Positions 8,408-16,759 of a stretch of 64,000 nucleotides of DNA are shown piece by piece. The notes beneath the pieces are model-generated. The model did no database searches and was not told where the DNA came from. It saw only the letters and a list, made by a program, of their open reading frames with translations. Each line of letters begins with the position of its first letter. The stretch's first letter is position 1. The translations under genes were made by a program, and so were the position numbers. Source of the DNA: Metabacillus arenae (GTDB lineage Bacteria > Bacillota > Bacilli > Bacillales > Bacillaceae); assembly GCF_014773385.1 (NCBI RefSeq), contig NZ_JACXAI010000008.1, forward strand, positions 17,415-81,414, given 5' to 3'.

Positions 8408-8725
8408 GTGTTTCATCGTGATACTGTATATGTTATAGGAGATTCTAAAACATCATCTAGCAATCCCATTATGCATAAATATAATGCGTTTTTTGTTGGC
8501 TTGGTGATTGATCTACATACACATGAGATAGTTGATGCTGAGTGCTCCTCAATCGTTGAGTTAACGACAAGATTTGTACGTTCGTTATTGATTGGAAAGT
8601 CAATCTTAGAGATTGAGAAATTAACGGAAGAAATTGAACGGCGCTATTTCGGATCATCGCAAAGAGCTCTTATTGTTGCATTGAAAAATGCGAGTATTAA
8701 ATACGAAAAAATTAAAGGAAGCTAG
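8408..8725 (+). CDS. DUF3870-family protein
   Basis: This small cytoplasmic protein of 105 residues starts at GTG behind a perfect AGGAGGT site at 8398-8403. The sequence (DTVYVIGDSKTSSSNPIM, later FFVGLVIDLHTHEIVDAEC) matches the DUF3870 family, whose function is unknown. It is monocistronic, ending in a very strong terminator. No transmembrane segment or signal peptide is visible. Confidence 0.75.
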   Translation: MFHRDTVYVIGDSKTSSSNPIMHKYNAFFVGLVIDLHTHEIVDAECSSIVELTTRFVRSLLIGKSILEIEKLTEEIERRYFGSSQRALIVALKNASIKYEKIKGS

Positions 8726-8751
8726 CTGCTTCACCTGTTTTGCGCAGATGA

Positions 8752-8797
8752 AATCCAGCTATTAGAGATCAAGTTGTCTCTAATAGCTGGATTTTTT
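8752..8797 (+). terminator. Strong rho-independent terminator
   Basis: A 17-bp perfect stem (AATCCAGCTATTAGAGA with its complement), an 8-nt loop and a TTTTTT tail, after the DUF3870 gene. Confidence 0.9.
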
Positions 8798-8816
8798 AAT
8801 TTATGAAATCAGCGAG

Positions 8817-9034
8817 TTTAAGTTAATTAAAGTATTTACGTGTTAAAGTTGGCTATCGATGTCCAGCGCAGGCGGACAGGACGTCCTAGTGCCGGCAGGC
8901 ATAAGGCCGTGACGCCTTTGCCGGCAAGGCGACATCAGCTCAAGAATCCGCCCGAGAAGGTTAAAGAACAACCTTCCAGCCTTCTCGCCCGAATGCTTGT
9001 CACCGAAGGACTAGCGCCCCCTGAGCTTTTCGTT
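8817..9034 (+). repeat. Dispersed element R1, copy 1
   Basis: About 218 bp, starting AGTTTAAGTTAATTAAAG and ending GCGCCCCCTGAGCTTTTCGTT, is clearly related to sequences at 33219-33443 (opposite strand) and 51910-52128. The body is much more GC-rich than its surroundings and full of potential stems, for example GCCGGCAGGC with GCCTTTGCCGGC, and GAAGGTT-AAAGAAC-AACCTTC. No transposase or credible protein is encoded. Confidence 0.85.
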
Positions 9035-9142
9035 CAAAGACAATATGTTCATCTTATAAAAATTGAAATACTGAGAAAAACCGAGAAAACAAGAAAGAAA
9101 CCTTACTTTAATGAGGGAGTATAAGTTTTTGTACCAAGTTTT

Positions 9143-9270
9143 CGTGTCCAGCTCCAACGCCTAGCCCGCCTGAGGTCATAAGCCACAAATGAATTGAAGG
9201 TAAAGAACACCTTCATTTCATTTGCGTCTTATGCTTGCCCTGGCTGACCAAGGCGCTTGCGCTTTTCTTA
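9143..9270 (+). repeat. R1-related shorter element
   Basis: This element starts GTGTCCAGCTCC and ends AAGGCGCTTGCGCTTTTCTTA. It shares with R1 the flank motifs (GTCCAGC..., CTTATGCTTG..., GCTTTTC) and a central hairpin GAAGGT-AAAGAAC-ACCTTC with the same loop, but the flanking sequence differs. It ends just before the DUF819 gene and overlaps the upstream part of that ORF. Confidence 0.7.
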
Positions 9271-9299
9271 TTAGACCTACAAAAAAAGGGGGAAATAGA

Positions 9300-10463
9300 A
9301 TGATCCAAGATGGTGTTATGTATGTTTCATTTTTGATCGCAATTACGGCCGTCATAGCTTTAGCAGAGAAAAGAATTGGCGGGAAGTTTTTTAAGTATGT
9401 GCCAGGAATTGTGTTGATTTACATTACCTGTGCATTGCTTAAAACGTTTGGCGTCTTTTCAGCAAGTGAATCTGTAGAAAGTGCCTATAGTACAGTTAGA
9501 GGATTGTTACTGCCAGCTTTATTAATGCTTATGCTTTTGCAGTGTGACTTGAGAAAAATAATGCGTTTAGGACCTAAAATGCTGTTAACCTTTTTCGCAG
9601 CATCATTAAGTATCATAGGTGGATTCACGATTACTTATGTTCTCCTGCAAGGGTTTTATGCAGAAGGGACATGGAAGGCTTTTGCTGCTTTAAGCGCCAG
9701 CTGGACGGGCGGCTCAGCAAATATGGTAATTTTACAGGGAATACTGGACGTCCCTGAAAATATTTTTGGATATGCATTAATTATGGATACCGTGAACTAT
9801 TCATTTTGGGTGATGCTATTGTTTTGGCTTGTTCCTTTTGCAGGGGTTTTTAATAAATGGACTAAAACGGATACCTCATATATTGATCAGGTAACAGCTG
9901 AACTGGCTGCAACTTCAGAAGAAGAAAAAGAACCAATGGGTTTTGTAGAATTGCTTGGGTTTTTAGCGTTAGGTCTTTTTGTATCGGCTGTTGCTATTAA
10001 AATTGGCGGAATGCTGCCTGAGCTTGGGGCTGCCGTTAATGCAACGACATGGACGATTATCATTGCCTCTATCGTTGGATTACTTCTCGCGATGACAAGA
10101 GTCTCGACCATATCCGGATCGATGGAAATATCGAAAGTAATGCTGTATGTTGTGATTGCATTAATTGCTTCTCATGCTGATTTTTCGCAAATGTTTCAGG
10201 CACCGATTTATATCATTTCAGGCTTTATGATCCTGTTTTTCCATGGATTAATCATGGTAATTTTAGCGAAAGTCTTTAAGCTTGATCTTTTCACGATGGG
10301 GGTAGCTTCTCTTGCGAATGTAGGTGGGGTTGCGTCAGCTCCAATTCTTGCAGGGGCATTTAATCGGGCGTTGATTCCAATAGGGATTTTAATGGCAGTC
10401 TTAGGAAGCTTGCTTGGAACGTATTATGGAATCTTAACTTCGTACATTTTAGGGGCATTATAA
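9300..10463 (+). CDS. DUF819 family membrane protein (YjcL-like)
   Basis: This 387-residue polytopic protein has about ten hydrophobic helices and the DUF819 hallmarks SASWTGGSANMV and VASLANVGGVASAPILAG. The family is presumed to be a transporter; no substrate is established. I choose the ATG at 9300, preceded by AAAGGGGG; the longer frame back to 9222 runs through the repeat element. It is followed 17 bp later by the dipeptide epimerase and then the ykfC-like endopeptidase, which suggests that it moves cell-wall peptides or their products. Confidence 0.8.
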   Translation: MIQDGVMYVSFLIAITAVIALAEKRIGGKFFKYVPGIVLIYITCALLKTFGVFSASESVESAYSTVRGLLLPALLMLMLLQCDLRKIMRLGPKMLLTFFAASLSIIGGFTITYVLLQGFYAEGTWKAFAALSASWTGGSANMVILQGILDVPENIFGYALIMDTVNYSFWVMLLFWLVPFAGVFNKWTKTDTSYIDQVTAELAATSEEEKEPMGFVELLGFLALGLFVSAVAIKIGGMLPELGAAVNATTWTIIIASIVGLLLAMTRVSTISGSMEISKVMLYVVIALIASHADFSQMFQAPIYIISGFMILFFHGLIMVILAKVFKLDLFTMGVASLANVGGVASAPILAGAFNRALIPIGILMAVLGSLLGTYYGILTSYILGAL

Positions 10464-10480
10464 GAAAGGAATGACATCTT

Positions 10481-11572
10481 TTGAGGATTCAATCTTGTGA
10501 AATAAAAACAATCACCATACCATTGGTTAAACCATTCAAAACCGCCTTACGAACTGTGACCGAAATTGAAAACACATTTGTTTATTTAAAAGTAGAGAAT
10601 GGTGTAACTGGGATTGGATCTGCAGCACCGACTTTAGCTATAACCGGAGATTCGAAAGAAAGTATCGAAGGTGTTTTAAAGCACCTTCTTATACCTGAAG
10701 TCACAGGAAAAGATTTAAGAAATCTTAATGATCTTTCTGTCAATATCCAAAATAGTTGTATAGGAAATACAAGTGCCAAGGCGGCAATGGAAATAGCCCT
10801 ATACGATGCATTTTGTAAATCAATCAATGTACCTCTTTATCAATTTCTAGGAGGGAAATTCAGGGAGCTTAAAAACGATAAAACGGTTAGTGTTGGTTCA
10901 ATTGCAGAGATGACGAATGAAGCCAAACAAATTGTCCAAGAAGGAATTTCAACAATAAAGGTAAAGGTTGGGAAGGATTGGACAACTGATGGGAAAAGTG
11001 TACTAGCGATTAGAGAAGCTGTCGGAAATAAGGTGACCATTAGGCTTGATGCAAACCAGGGTTGGACTGTGAAACAAGCCATCCACATTATTACCGATCT
11101 TGAAAAAGCAGAAGCTAATATTGAGCTGGTTGAACAGCCTATAAAAGCAGCAGACATTTATGGGCTTAAACAAATTAAAGATCATGTCACAACTCCGATC
11201 ATGGCAGATGAAAGTCTGTTTTCTCCAAGCGATGCCTTGAGATTACTTAACGAAAACGCTGTCGATTATTTAAATATTAAACTGATGAAAACGGGTGGGA
11301 TTCGAACAGCACTTCAAATTGCTGATATTGCAGAAGCAGCCGGGATTGAATGTATGATTGGCAGCATGATGGAATCTGCAGTAAGTGTAACAGCAGCTAT
11401 TCATTTGGCAATGGCACACCCAAATATTACAAAGGTTGATATGGATGCTCCTTTATGGCTTCAAGAAGAAATAGAAGGAATTCAATTTAAAGGGGAATCC
11501 ATTATTTTGGGAGATTTACCAGGCCTGGGTATTCATACAAGACATTTTAATTCGTCTTGCCTGAAAAAATAA
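10481..11572 (+). CDS. ykfB: L-Ala-D/L-Glu epimerase (dipeptide epimerase)
   Basis: This enolase-superfamily enzyme epimerises L-Ala-D-Glu to L-Ala-L-Glu during murein peptide recycling. The 363-residue protein has the KVKVG motif with its catalytic Lys, DANQGW (metal Asp), VEQP, MADES and NIKLMKTGG (second catalytic Lys). The start is TTG at 10481, 8 nt after AAAGG. It abuts the endopeptidase gene directly downstream, consistent with an operon. Confidence 0.88.
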   Translation: MRIQSCEIKTITIPLVKPFKTALRTVTEIENTFVYLKVENGVTGIGSAAPTLAITGDSKESIEGVLKHLLIPEVTGKDLRNLNDLSVNIQNSCIGNTSAKAAMEIALYDAFCKSINVPLYQFLGGKFRELKNDKTVSVGSIAEMTNEAKQIVQEGISTIKVKVGKDWTTDGKSVLAIREAVGNKVTIRLDANQGWTVKQAIHIITDLEKAEANIELVEQPIKAADIYGLKQIKDHVTTPIMADESLFSPSDALRLLNENAVDYLNIKLMKTGGIRTALQIADIAEAAGIECMIGSMMESAVSVTAAIHLAMAHPNITKVDMDAPLWLQEEIEGIQFKGESIILGDLPGLGIHTRHFNSSCLKK

Positions 11573-11590
11573 ATGAAAGGGGATAAACCT

Positions 11591-12589
11591 ATGAAGAAAT
11601 TGATTGTCTTTTTAGCGGTAATCATTTTTTTAGGAAGTAATTTTCCGGTGGATGGTGTGAAAGCAGTTGAAAGCAAGACAGCTTACATTGATGTAGCAGC
11701 GGCGACTTTATGGACAGAACCAAATCTTGCAAGAGAAATTGACATGCCTTCAACGGTAAACCCGGTGGACTTATGGACTTGGACGAAGAGTATGAGTTAT
11801 GAGGAAAAACTTTGGTTGGTAGGAAATTTAGAAACACAAGCATTACTAGGATCAAAGGTAACAATTTTAGAAGAAAAGGGTGACTGGGTAAAAGTAGCTG
11901 CACATGGCCAGCCAACCCCACGAAATGAATTAGGGTATCCTGGATGGATGCCAAAAGAGCAGCTGACGAAGGGAAAAGCTTATTCAAAATATGATAACAA
12001 GCGGTTTGCGTTAGTTATATCTCCAACTGCATGGCTGTACAAGGATAAGAAGCTGAAAAGAGAATATATGGAAGTGAGTTTTAACACAAGGCTGCCCGTT
12101 AAAAAGGAAATGAGAGACCAAGTTTTAGTTGCCACACCGAGTGATGGGATGAAGTGGATTTCAAAAAATGAAATAGAAATTTATAAGAGTGAAGATGATA
12201 TACCAAAACCAACTGGTAAAGATGTTTTTGAAACAGGTAAACAATTTTTAGGCTTGCCTTATCTTTGGGCAGGGATGTCAGGGTTTGGATTTGATTGTTC
12301 CGGATTTACCCATACGATTTACAAGGCAAACGGCATCACCATTCCGCGTGATTCATCTGTCCAAGCTGCATTTGGGACACCTGTTGCAAAAGAAGATTTA
12401 CAAGTAGGTGACTTATTATTCTTTGCTTACGACCAAGGAAAAGGAAGAGTACACCATGTCGGTATGTATGTCGGGGATGGCAAGATGATTCACTCTCCGA
12501 ACACCTCGACTCACGTACGAATAGATAAAGTTGAAACATCAGGTTATGGGGAAGAGTATGCAGGAGCGAGACGGTATATCGAAGACTAA
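11591..12589 (+). CDS. ykfC: NlpC/P60 gamma-D-glutamyl-L-diamino acid endopeptidase
   Basis: This 332-residue enzyme cleaves the gamma-D-Glu-diaminopimelate bond of murein peptides. A hydrophobic N-terminal segment (about residues 1-22) suggests secretion or membrane anchoring. SH3-like modules span about 35-210. The C-terminal NlpC/P60 domain has the catalytic Cys in GFDCSGF, the His in HHVGMYVG and a third polar residue in the following IHSPNTS region. Start chosen at 11591; the ATG at 11573 overlaps the AAAGGGG binding site. It follows ykfB, whose substrate it would generate. Confidence 0.88.
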   Translation: MKKLIVFLAVIIFLGSNFPVDGVKAVESKTAYIDVAAATLWTEPNLAREIDMPSTVNPVDLWTWTKSMSYEEKLWLVGNLETQALLGSKVTILEEKGDWVKVAAHGQPTPRNELGYPGWMPKEQLTKGKAYSKYDNKRFALVISPTAWLYKDKKLKREYMEVSFNTRLPVKKEMRDQVLVATPSDGMKWISKNEIEIYKSEDDIPKPTGKDVFETGKQFLGLPYLWAGMSGFGFDCSGFTHTIYKANGITIPRDSSVQAAFGTPVAKEDLQVGDLLFFAYDQGKGRVHHVGMYVGDGKMIHSPNTSTHVRIDKVETSGYGEEYAGARRYIED

Positions 12590-12597
12590 AAGAAAGC

Positions 12598-12632
12598 AGC
12601 AGCTCAGGTTTTTACTTGAAGCTGCTTTTTTT
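12598..12632 (+). terminator. Terminator of the DUF819-ykfB-ykfC operon
   Basis: AGCAGCT/AGCTGCT outer stem plus CAGGT/ACTTG inner stem, followed by TTTTTTT. Confidence 0.85.
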
Positions 12633-12711
12633 ATGATAGACTTAATTTGGGTACTTGTTAATATGTAGAAAAAGAATAGAAAACGATTTGGGAAAAAGGA
12701 GAGGTTCTAGT

Positions 12712-13500
12712 ATGAAATTATATCAAATTGACGCCTTTACGAATCAGCCATTCTCCGGAAATCCAGCAGGTGTATGTATTTTTGACGAACCAAAACCATC
12801 CAAATGGATGCAGCAGATTGCCATGGAACTGAATCTCTCGGAGACTGCTTTTCTAATGCATGAGAAAGAAGGCTATTCACTTAGATGGTTTACGCCAGTT
12901 TCTGAGGTCGATTTATGCGGTCATGCTACTTTAGCGAGTGCGCATGTTTTATGGGAAACTGGTATTTTAAAAGAATCTGAACTGGCAGTCTTTTTTACTA
13001 AAAGCGGAAAATTAACAGCTAATAAGGTTGATAAATGGATTCATATGAACTTTCCGAGTGAACCAGAAGAAAAGTGTGATGTACAAGAGGAATTGATAAA
13101 AGCTTTAGGAGTTTCCCCCTTGTATGTTGGAAGAAACCGGCTGGATTACTTGGTAGAGATACAATCAGAAGACGAATTGAAAAATTTGAACCCAAATTGG
13201 GGGATCTATGAAGAAACAGGTGCACGAGGAATCATTGTTACTTGCCAGTCAACAGATCCCTCCTATGATTTTATCTCGCGTGCTTTTTATCCAGAAGTAG
13301 GAGTCATTGAGGACCCCGTTACTGGTTCTGCACACTGCTGTTTAGCTCCTTATTGGGGCAGGAAATTAAATCGAAAACAACTTACAGGTTATCAAGCTTC
13401 AAAGCGTGGCGGTGTAGTGAAAATGGACTGGCAGGGTGACAGGGTTATTCTCTCAGGACAGGCAGTAACAGTAATGGAAATGAATTTATTAAGGGTATAG
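12712..13500 (+). CDS. PhzF-family isomerase/epimerase-like protein
   Basis: This 262-residue protein of the PhzF (diaminopimelate-epimerase fold) family has IDAFTNQPFSGNPAGVC at the N-terminus with the family Glu in LSETAF, DLCGHATLAS, and EDPVTGSAHCCLAPYW at the C-terminus. The substrate of such stand-alone members is generally unknown. I use the ATG at 12712 with GGAGAGG before it. Monocistronic, followed by a 140-bp inverted-repeat element. Confidence 0.85.
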   Translation: MKLYQIDAFTNQPFSGNPAGVCIFDEPKPSKWMQQIAMELNLSETAFLMHEKEGYSLRWFTPVSEVDLCGHATLASAHVLWETGILKESELAVFFTKSGKLTANKVDKWIHMNFPSEPEEKCDVQEELIKALGVSPLYVGRNRLDYLVEIQSEDELKNLNPNWGIYEETGARGIIVTCQSTDPSYDFISRAFYPEVGVIEDPVTGSAHCCLAPYWGRKLNRKQLTGYQASKRGGVVKMDWQGDRVILSGQAVTVMEMNLLRV

Positions 13501-13539
13501 GGGACCAGTCATTACTAGAGGTGAGATGTCAGAATAGGT

Positions 13540-13562
13540 GCAATCGTCGAGACATCGATTGC
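13540..13562. repeat. Family D hairpin (GCAATCG/CGATTGC)
   Basis: A 7-bp perfect stem GCAATCG/CGATTGC with a 9-nt loop, inside the 13512-13651 element. Related stems occur at 13600, 16940, 21260, 37496, 46939 and 56277. Confidence 0.6.
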
Positions 13563-13599
13563 CTTATTTCAGAATGATCAAAGCGATAAAAGTTAAAAA

Positions 13600-13623
13600 G
13601 AAATCGGTTCTTTCGCCGATTTC
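13600..13623. repeat. Family D hairpin (GAAATCGG/CCGATTTC)
   Basis: An 8-bp perfect stem with an 8-nt loop in the right half of the 13512-13651 element, followed by the C/T-rich CCCACCTCTCACCTCTA tail that is also seen near 21291. Confidence 0.6.
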
Positions 13624-13666
13624 ATCAAGTCCCACCTCTCACCTCTAGTAAGCTGTGGGTGTTTTC

Positions 13667-14185
13667 CTATTCATACCAAACAATCTCACCTGTACATTCC
13701 TCATAATCAATTTCTACACGGAAATGATGTTTTGAATAAAAGTGCTCGAGGCGATCGACATGATCCCAATCTCGCTTTGCAATGTCTCCTGTAATAAATG
13801 GGATATTTTGCTCGCGCGCTTTCTCTTTCAGAAACTCCATACAAATTGAACCGTACCCTTTATTAGCTGGGCCTTTTATATCTCCAATATGAAGAGTTTC
13901 ATCATCTTTATAAATGGCATGAATGGAAAAATCCCATGTTCCTTGAAACGAAGAATCACATTCATTCAGCATAATTTTGCATTGATTTCCATCATCTTGA
14001 GCATAGATGATGACCCATTTGTCTTCTTTAGATTGATCAATCCCCATTACTTCCCAATGTTTGGAGATTTTCTTCATATTTTCCTGCATACGAAAAAGCT
14101 GAAACTCAAGATCTTCTATCTCTTCTTTAAGTTCTTCTTTATTTTTATTATCGAGTGATTCTCGGTTAGATACAGTGAGTAACAT
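13667..14185 (-). CDS. GNAT-like acetyltransferase with N-terminal coiled coil
   Basis: This 172-residue protein starts with a Lys/Glu-rich coiled coil (about residues 8-45). It continues as a GNAT-like fold, in which GPANKGYGSICMEFL resembles the acetyl-CoA pyrophosphate loop. A DRLEHFYSKHHF segment resembles motif B (YxxxGF-like). Substrate is unknown. A good site (AAGGAAGG) precedes the ATG. It is transcribed divergently from the sigma-W-driven cluster at 14443. Confidence 0.65.
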   Translation of the reverse strand: MLLTVSNRESLDNKNKEELKEEIEDLEFQLFRMQENMKKISKHWEVMGIDQSKEDKWVIIYAQDDGNQCKIMLNECDSSFQGTWDFSIHAIYKDDETLHIGDIKGPANKGYGSICMEFLKEKAREQNIPFITGDIAKRDWDHVDRLEHFYSKHHFRVEIDYEECTGEIVWYE

Positions 14186-14375
14186 AATTGGCGCCTTCCT
14201 TCTGTTTTGGAGTAAACCCCTCTACTTAGGGGAAGCTAGTCTTGTGAAATAACACACACAGTTTTCCATTTTACTAGAAAAGAAAAAAACTTCAATTGGT
14301 AAATTGGAAAAAAGCATATAAGTTCAAAGGCAATTTAATCCAATAGTATGATATGATTTAAATGGAAAAAAATTT

Positions 14376-14401
14376 TGAAACCTTTTGGAAATATGACCGT
14401 A
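14376..14401 (+). promoter_or_regulatory. Sigma-W promoter of the PspA cluster
   Basis: TGAAAC (14376-14381), a 16-nt spacer and CGTA (14398-14401) match the Bacillus sigma-W consensus exactly. It lies 42 nt upstream of the first gene of the DUF4178-PspA cluster. Sigma-W governs the response to cell-envelope stress and membrane-active antibiotics, and known sigma-W regulons include a pspA operon. Confidence 0.8.
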
Positions 14402-14442
14402 GTACTAATTGGAACAAAGGATAGAAAGCCTGAGGTGGAACA

Positions 14443-14949
14443 ATGAGCTTTTTAAGTAAATTATTTGGGAAAAAAGATACGCCTAAACCAGTAGTTGAAC
14501 GTAATATGTTTAATTTGCAAATGGAAGACATTGTGACCTATGATTTAGAAGATTACACAGTTGTCAGCAAGTTAAGCTATGATGACCATGGCTTTAAATG
14601 GCATGCTTATCAGCTGGAGGGAATGTCTCGAACAATCTGGCTAAGTGTAGAAATGGATGACGAGCTTAATCTTGGTATTTATGAAAAAGTAAAAATGAAA
14701 TTGACTTTGCCTATCCCGAAAAAAATTGAACATGATGGAACATACTATTATTTGGATGAATCTGGTTCAGCAAAGGTATATGGGGTAGGGAGAGGTCAGA
14801 ATGTAAATGGAATAACGTGTGAATACTTTGACTTTTGTGATGAAGAGGAAGAAAGATTTCTTTCTGTAGAAAAGTGGGGTAGCGAAATCGAAGTGAGTTC
14901 GGGATATGAAATTGAAGAATATGAATTGAAAATAATTGCAAGTAATTAG
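14443..14949 (+). CDS. DUF4178 domain protein, first gene of PspA cluster
   Basis: This is a soluble 168-residue protein. The beta-rich pattern (FNLQMEDIVTYDLEDYTVV, later YYYLDESGSAKVYGVG) matches DUF4178, a family of unknown function often found beside PspA. An amphipathic or basic N-terminus (SFLSKLFGKKD) could contact the membrane. GAGGTGG precedes the ATG. It is 11 bp from pspA and directly follows the sigma-W promoter. Confidence 0.75.
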   Translation: MSFLSKLFGKKDTPKPVVERNMFNLQMEDIVTYDLEDYTVVSKLSYDDHGFKWHAYQLEGMSRTIWLSVEMDDELNLGIYEKVKMKLTLPIPKKIEHDGTYYYLDESGSAKVYGVGRGQNVNGITCEYFDFCDEEEERFLSVEKWGSEIEVSSGYEIEEYELKIIASN

Positions 14950-14960
14950 GAGGAAAAACG

Positions 14961-15632
14961 ATGTTCAAATTTTTCAAGCGAGTAAAGACTGTGGTAGATT
15001 CTGAATTGAATGCTATGCTGGATAAAGCAGAAGATCCTGTAAAAATGCTTGACCAATTTATGAGAGAAATGGAATCGGACATTCGGGATGCCGAATCAGC
15101 TGTTGCCAAACAAATTGCTAATAAAAAAATGCTTCATCGTAAATTTGAAGAAGCGCAAAAAATGGCAGAAAAGCGTGAAGAGCAAGCGATGAAAGCAGTT
15201 GAAGCAGGCAATGATGATCTTGCTAAACGCGCTTTGGAAGATAAAAAAATTCATAGTTCATCAGCAGAAACTTTAAAAGGGTCTTATGACCGGGCAAAAT
15301 TAGATTCTGAATCACTTCGTAAGAAATTAGACGAAATGAAAGCAGAATATCATGAAATGAAGTTGAAAAAGGATGCTTTAAAGGCACGTGCCGAATCAGC
15401 AAAAACAAGAACGAAAATGAATCGTACCATGTCAGGCATCGGAAGTGATGAATCAAGACGCGGATTTGAGAGAATGGAAGAAAAAGTGCTTCAATTTGAA
15501 GCAGAAGCTGAAACAAGCGAAGATATGAGATCTTCAAACAGAAGCCTTGATGATGAACTGGCTGCTTTAGATAAAAGCAATGATGTAGATGATGAATTAG
15601 CTGCCCTAAAAAGAAAAATGGGTAAAGAATAA
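14961..15632 (+). CDS. pspA: PspA/IM30-family membrane stress protein
   Basis: This 223-residue, almost entirely alpha-helical protein belongs to the ESCRT-III-like PspA/Vipp1 family, which oligomerises on damaged membranes. The N-terminal amphipathic helix (FKFFKRVKTVVDSELNAML) and the signature DPVKMLDQFMREME are clear, followed by long coiled coils to about residue 190 and an acidic tail. AGGAGG lies before the ATG. It is the core of a five-gene cluster with DUF4178, DUF4247, DUF350 and a spermidine-synthase-like protein, probably induced by sigma-W. Confidence 0.92.
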   Translation: MFKFFKRVKTVVDSELNAMLDKAEDPVKMLDQFMREMESDIRDAESAVAKQIANKKMLHRKFEEAQKMAEKREEQAMKAVEAGNDDLAKRALEDKKIHSSSAETLKGSYDRAKLDSESLRKKLDEMKAEYHEMKLKKDALKARAESAKTRTKMNRTMSGIGSDESRRGFERMEEKVLQFEAEAETSEDMRSSNRSLDDELAALDKSNDVDDELAALKRKMGKE

Positions 15633-15707
15633 GCAAAATGAAGTGAAGGGTGCGCCTTACTAAAATAAGTGGGGCGCATTAGATTGTTAAAGAAAGTAGG
15701 TGATTCT

Positions 15708-16316
15708 ATGAAAAAACCACTTTTTTTTGTTCTGTTATCATTTATTCTTATCTTAGCTGCTTGTGGAAACGGAGTACCAAATTCACAGGGCGGGTCTCTT
15801 TTTAGAGATGGCATTGCCGAATTTATTAACAATAATTATACCTTTCAAGACACTGTAACAAGTCAAGAAAACTCAGAAGACTTTTCCGAAATTTATTCGG
15901 CAGAAAATAAAACGATCGACGAAGTGGCAAGAGAGCTGCAGGAATATGAAACACCTGAGGAAATAAGTGATAAAAATGAAGATAAACAAGTTCTTATTTA
16001 TGATGAAGCCTTTGTCACTTTAACTAAGGATGAAAATAACGATGAAAATACATTGGTAGAAATCGCTACATATGGCTTTGTTCGTGATAATTACCATCCC
16101 AGCTTTTTTAATGGTCTTCTTACATTCTATATCTTAGACCGGCTTTTGGGTAACAATTGGGCGAATAATCAAAGAAATAAATGTAAAAACAATCCTGGGG
16201 CTTGCTATGGAGGATACGGTACTTCAGGGGGAACTTTTAAAGGATCAGGCAAAACGCCTTCCGTTAGAGGAGGATCCTCATCTGTTCGCGGCGGCGGACC
16301 TGGTACTGGAAAATAA
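15708..16316 (+). CDS. DUF4247 lipoprotein
   Basis: This 202-residue protein has a lipoprotein signal peptide with lipobox LAAC at residues 17-20. The mature domain (IAEFINNNYTFQDTV, later YGFVRDNYHPSFFNGLL) matches DUF4247. The C-terminus is a low-complexity Gly/Ser/Arg tail (VRGGSSSVRGGGPGTGK) of about 30 residues. I start at the ATG at 15708, which gives the signal peptide. It sits between pspA and the DUF350 gene and would be anchored outside the membrane, possibly as the extracytoplasmic part of the stress system. Confidence 0.78.
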   Translation: MKKPLFFVLLSFILILAACGNGVPNSQGGSLFRDGIAEFINNNYTFQDTVTSQENSEDFSEIYSAENKTIDEVARELQEYETPEEISDKNEDKQVLIYDEAFVTLTKDENNDENTLVEIATYGFVRDNYHPSFFNGLLTFYILDRLLGNNWANNQRNKCKNNPGACYGGYGTSGGTFKGSGKTPSVRGGSSSVRGGGPGTGK

Positions 16317-16336
16317 TCTGGAAGGGAAGTAAAAAA

Positions 16337-16732
16337 ATGGAGCCTTTTATCTTAACAATCGTCTATTTTTTCATAGCGATTGCTGTTGTAGTAATTGGAT
16401 TAACGGTTTTTGAATTTATGACTAAAAAATATAAAGACTGGGATGAGGTATTAAACGGAAATCATGCCGTATCGCTTTCAATCGGCGGCAAGATTGTTGG
16501 AATTTGTATCATTTTATCTTTTTCTGTTTATCATAGCTCACATATAATGGATACTTTAATTTGGGGAGCATTTGGGGTTTTATTACAGATGATTGCCTAT
16601 TTATTATTTGAGCTCTTTACAAGAAAGTTTTCAGTGGAGGAGCAGCTTCATAAAGGAAATATTTCTGTCGGGATTATCAGCTTTTGTGTTTCAGTCGGAT
16701 TAGCATTTGTTATTGGTGCTTCCATTACTTAA
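16337..16732 (+). CDS. DUF350 family membrane protein
   Basis: This 131-residue protein has four predicted helices and the DUF350 layout (FILTIVYFFIAIAVVVIG, then a cytoplasmic loop with NGNHAVSLSIGGKIVGI). The related YjfL of enterobacteria is also encoded next to a PspA homologue (YjfJ). GAAGGGAAG precedes the ATG. It is followed by a 0.3-kb structured spacer and then the spermidine-synthase-like gene. Confidence 0.8.
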   Translation: MEPFILTIVYFFIAIAVVVIGLTVFEFMTKKYKDWDEVLNGNHAVSLSIGGKIVGICIILSFSVYHSSHIMDTLIWGAFGVLLQMIAYLLFELFTRKFSVEEQLHKGNISVGIISFCVSVGLAFVIGASIT

Positions 16733-16759
16733 TGAAAGGCTTGTTTTCTAAAATATTTG

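Larger units (their letters stand above)
13512..13651. repeat. 140-bp element with perfect 15-bp terminal inverted repeats
   Basis: TTACTAGAGGTGAGA at 13512-13526 is exactly complementary to TCTCACCTCTAGTAA at 13637-13651. Between them lie two hairpins of the recurrent GCAATCG type (13540-13562 and 13600-13623). No target-site duplication is visible at the ends. It lies between two convergent genes and could serve as a double terminator or be a small non-autonomous element. Confidence 0.75.

Noticed and set aside
8840..9124. 94-aa ORF downstream of the DUF3870 gene
   Set aside because: It lies inside the R1 repeat and its composition (Arg/Pro/Ala-rich) reflects GC-rich repeat DNA. Other R1 copies do not keep the frame.
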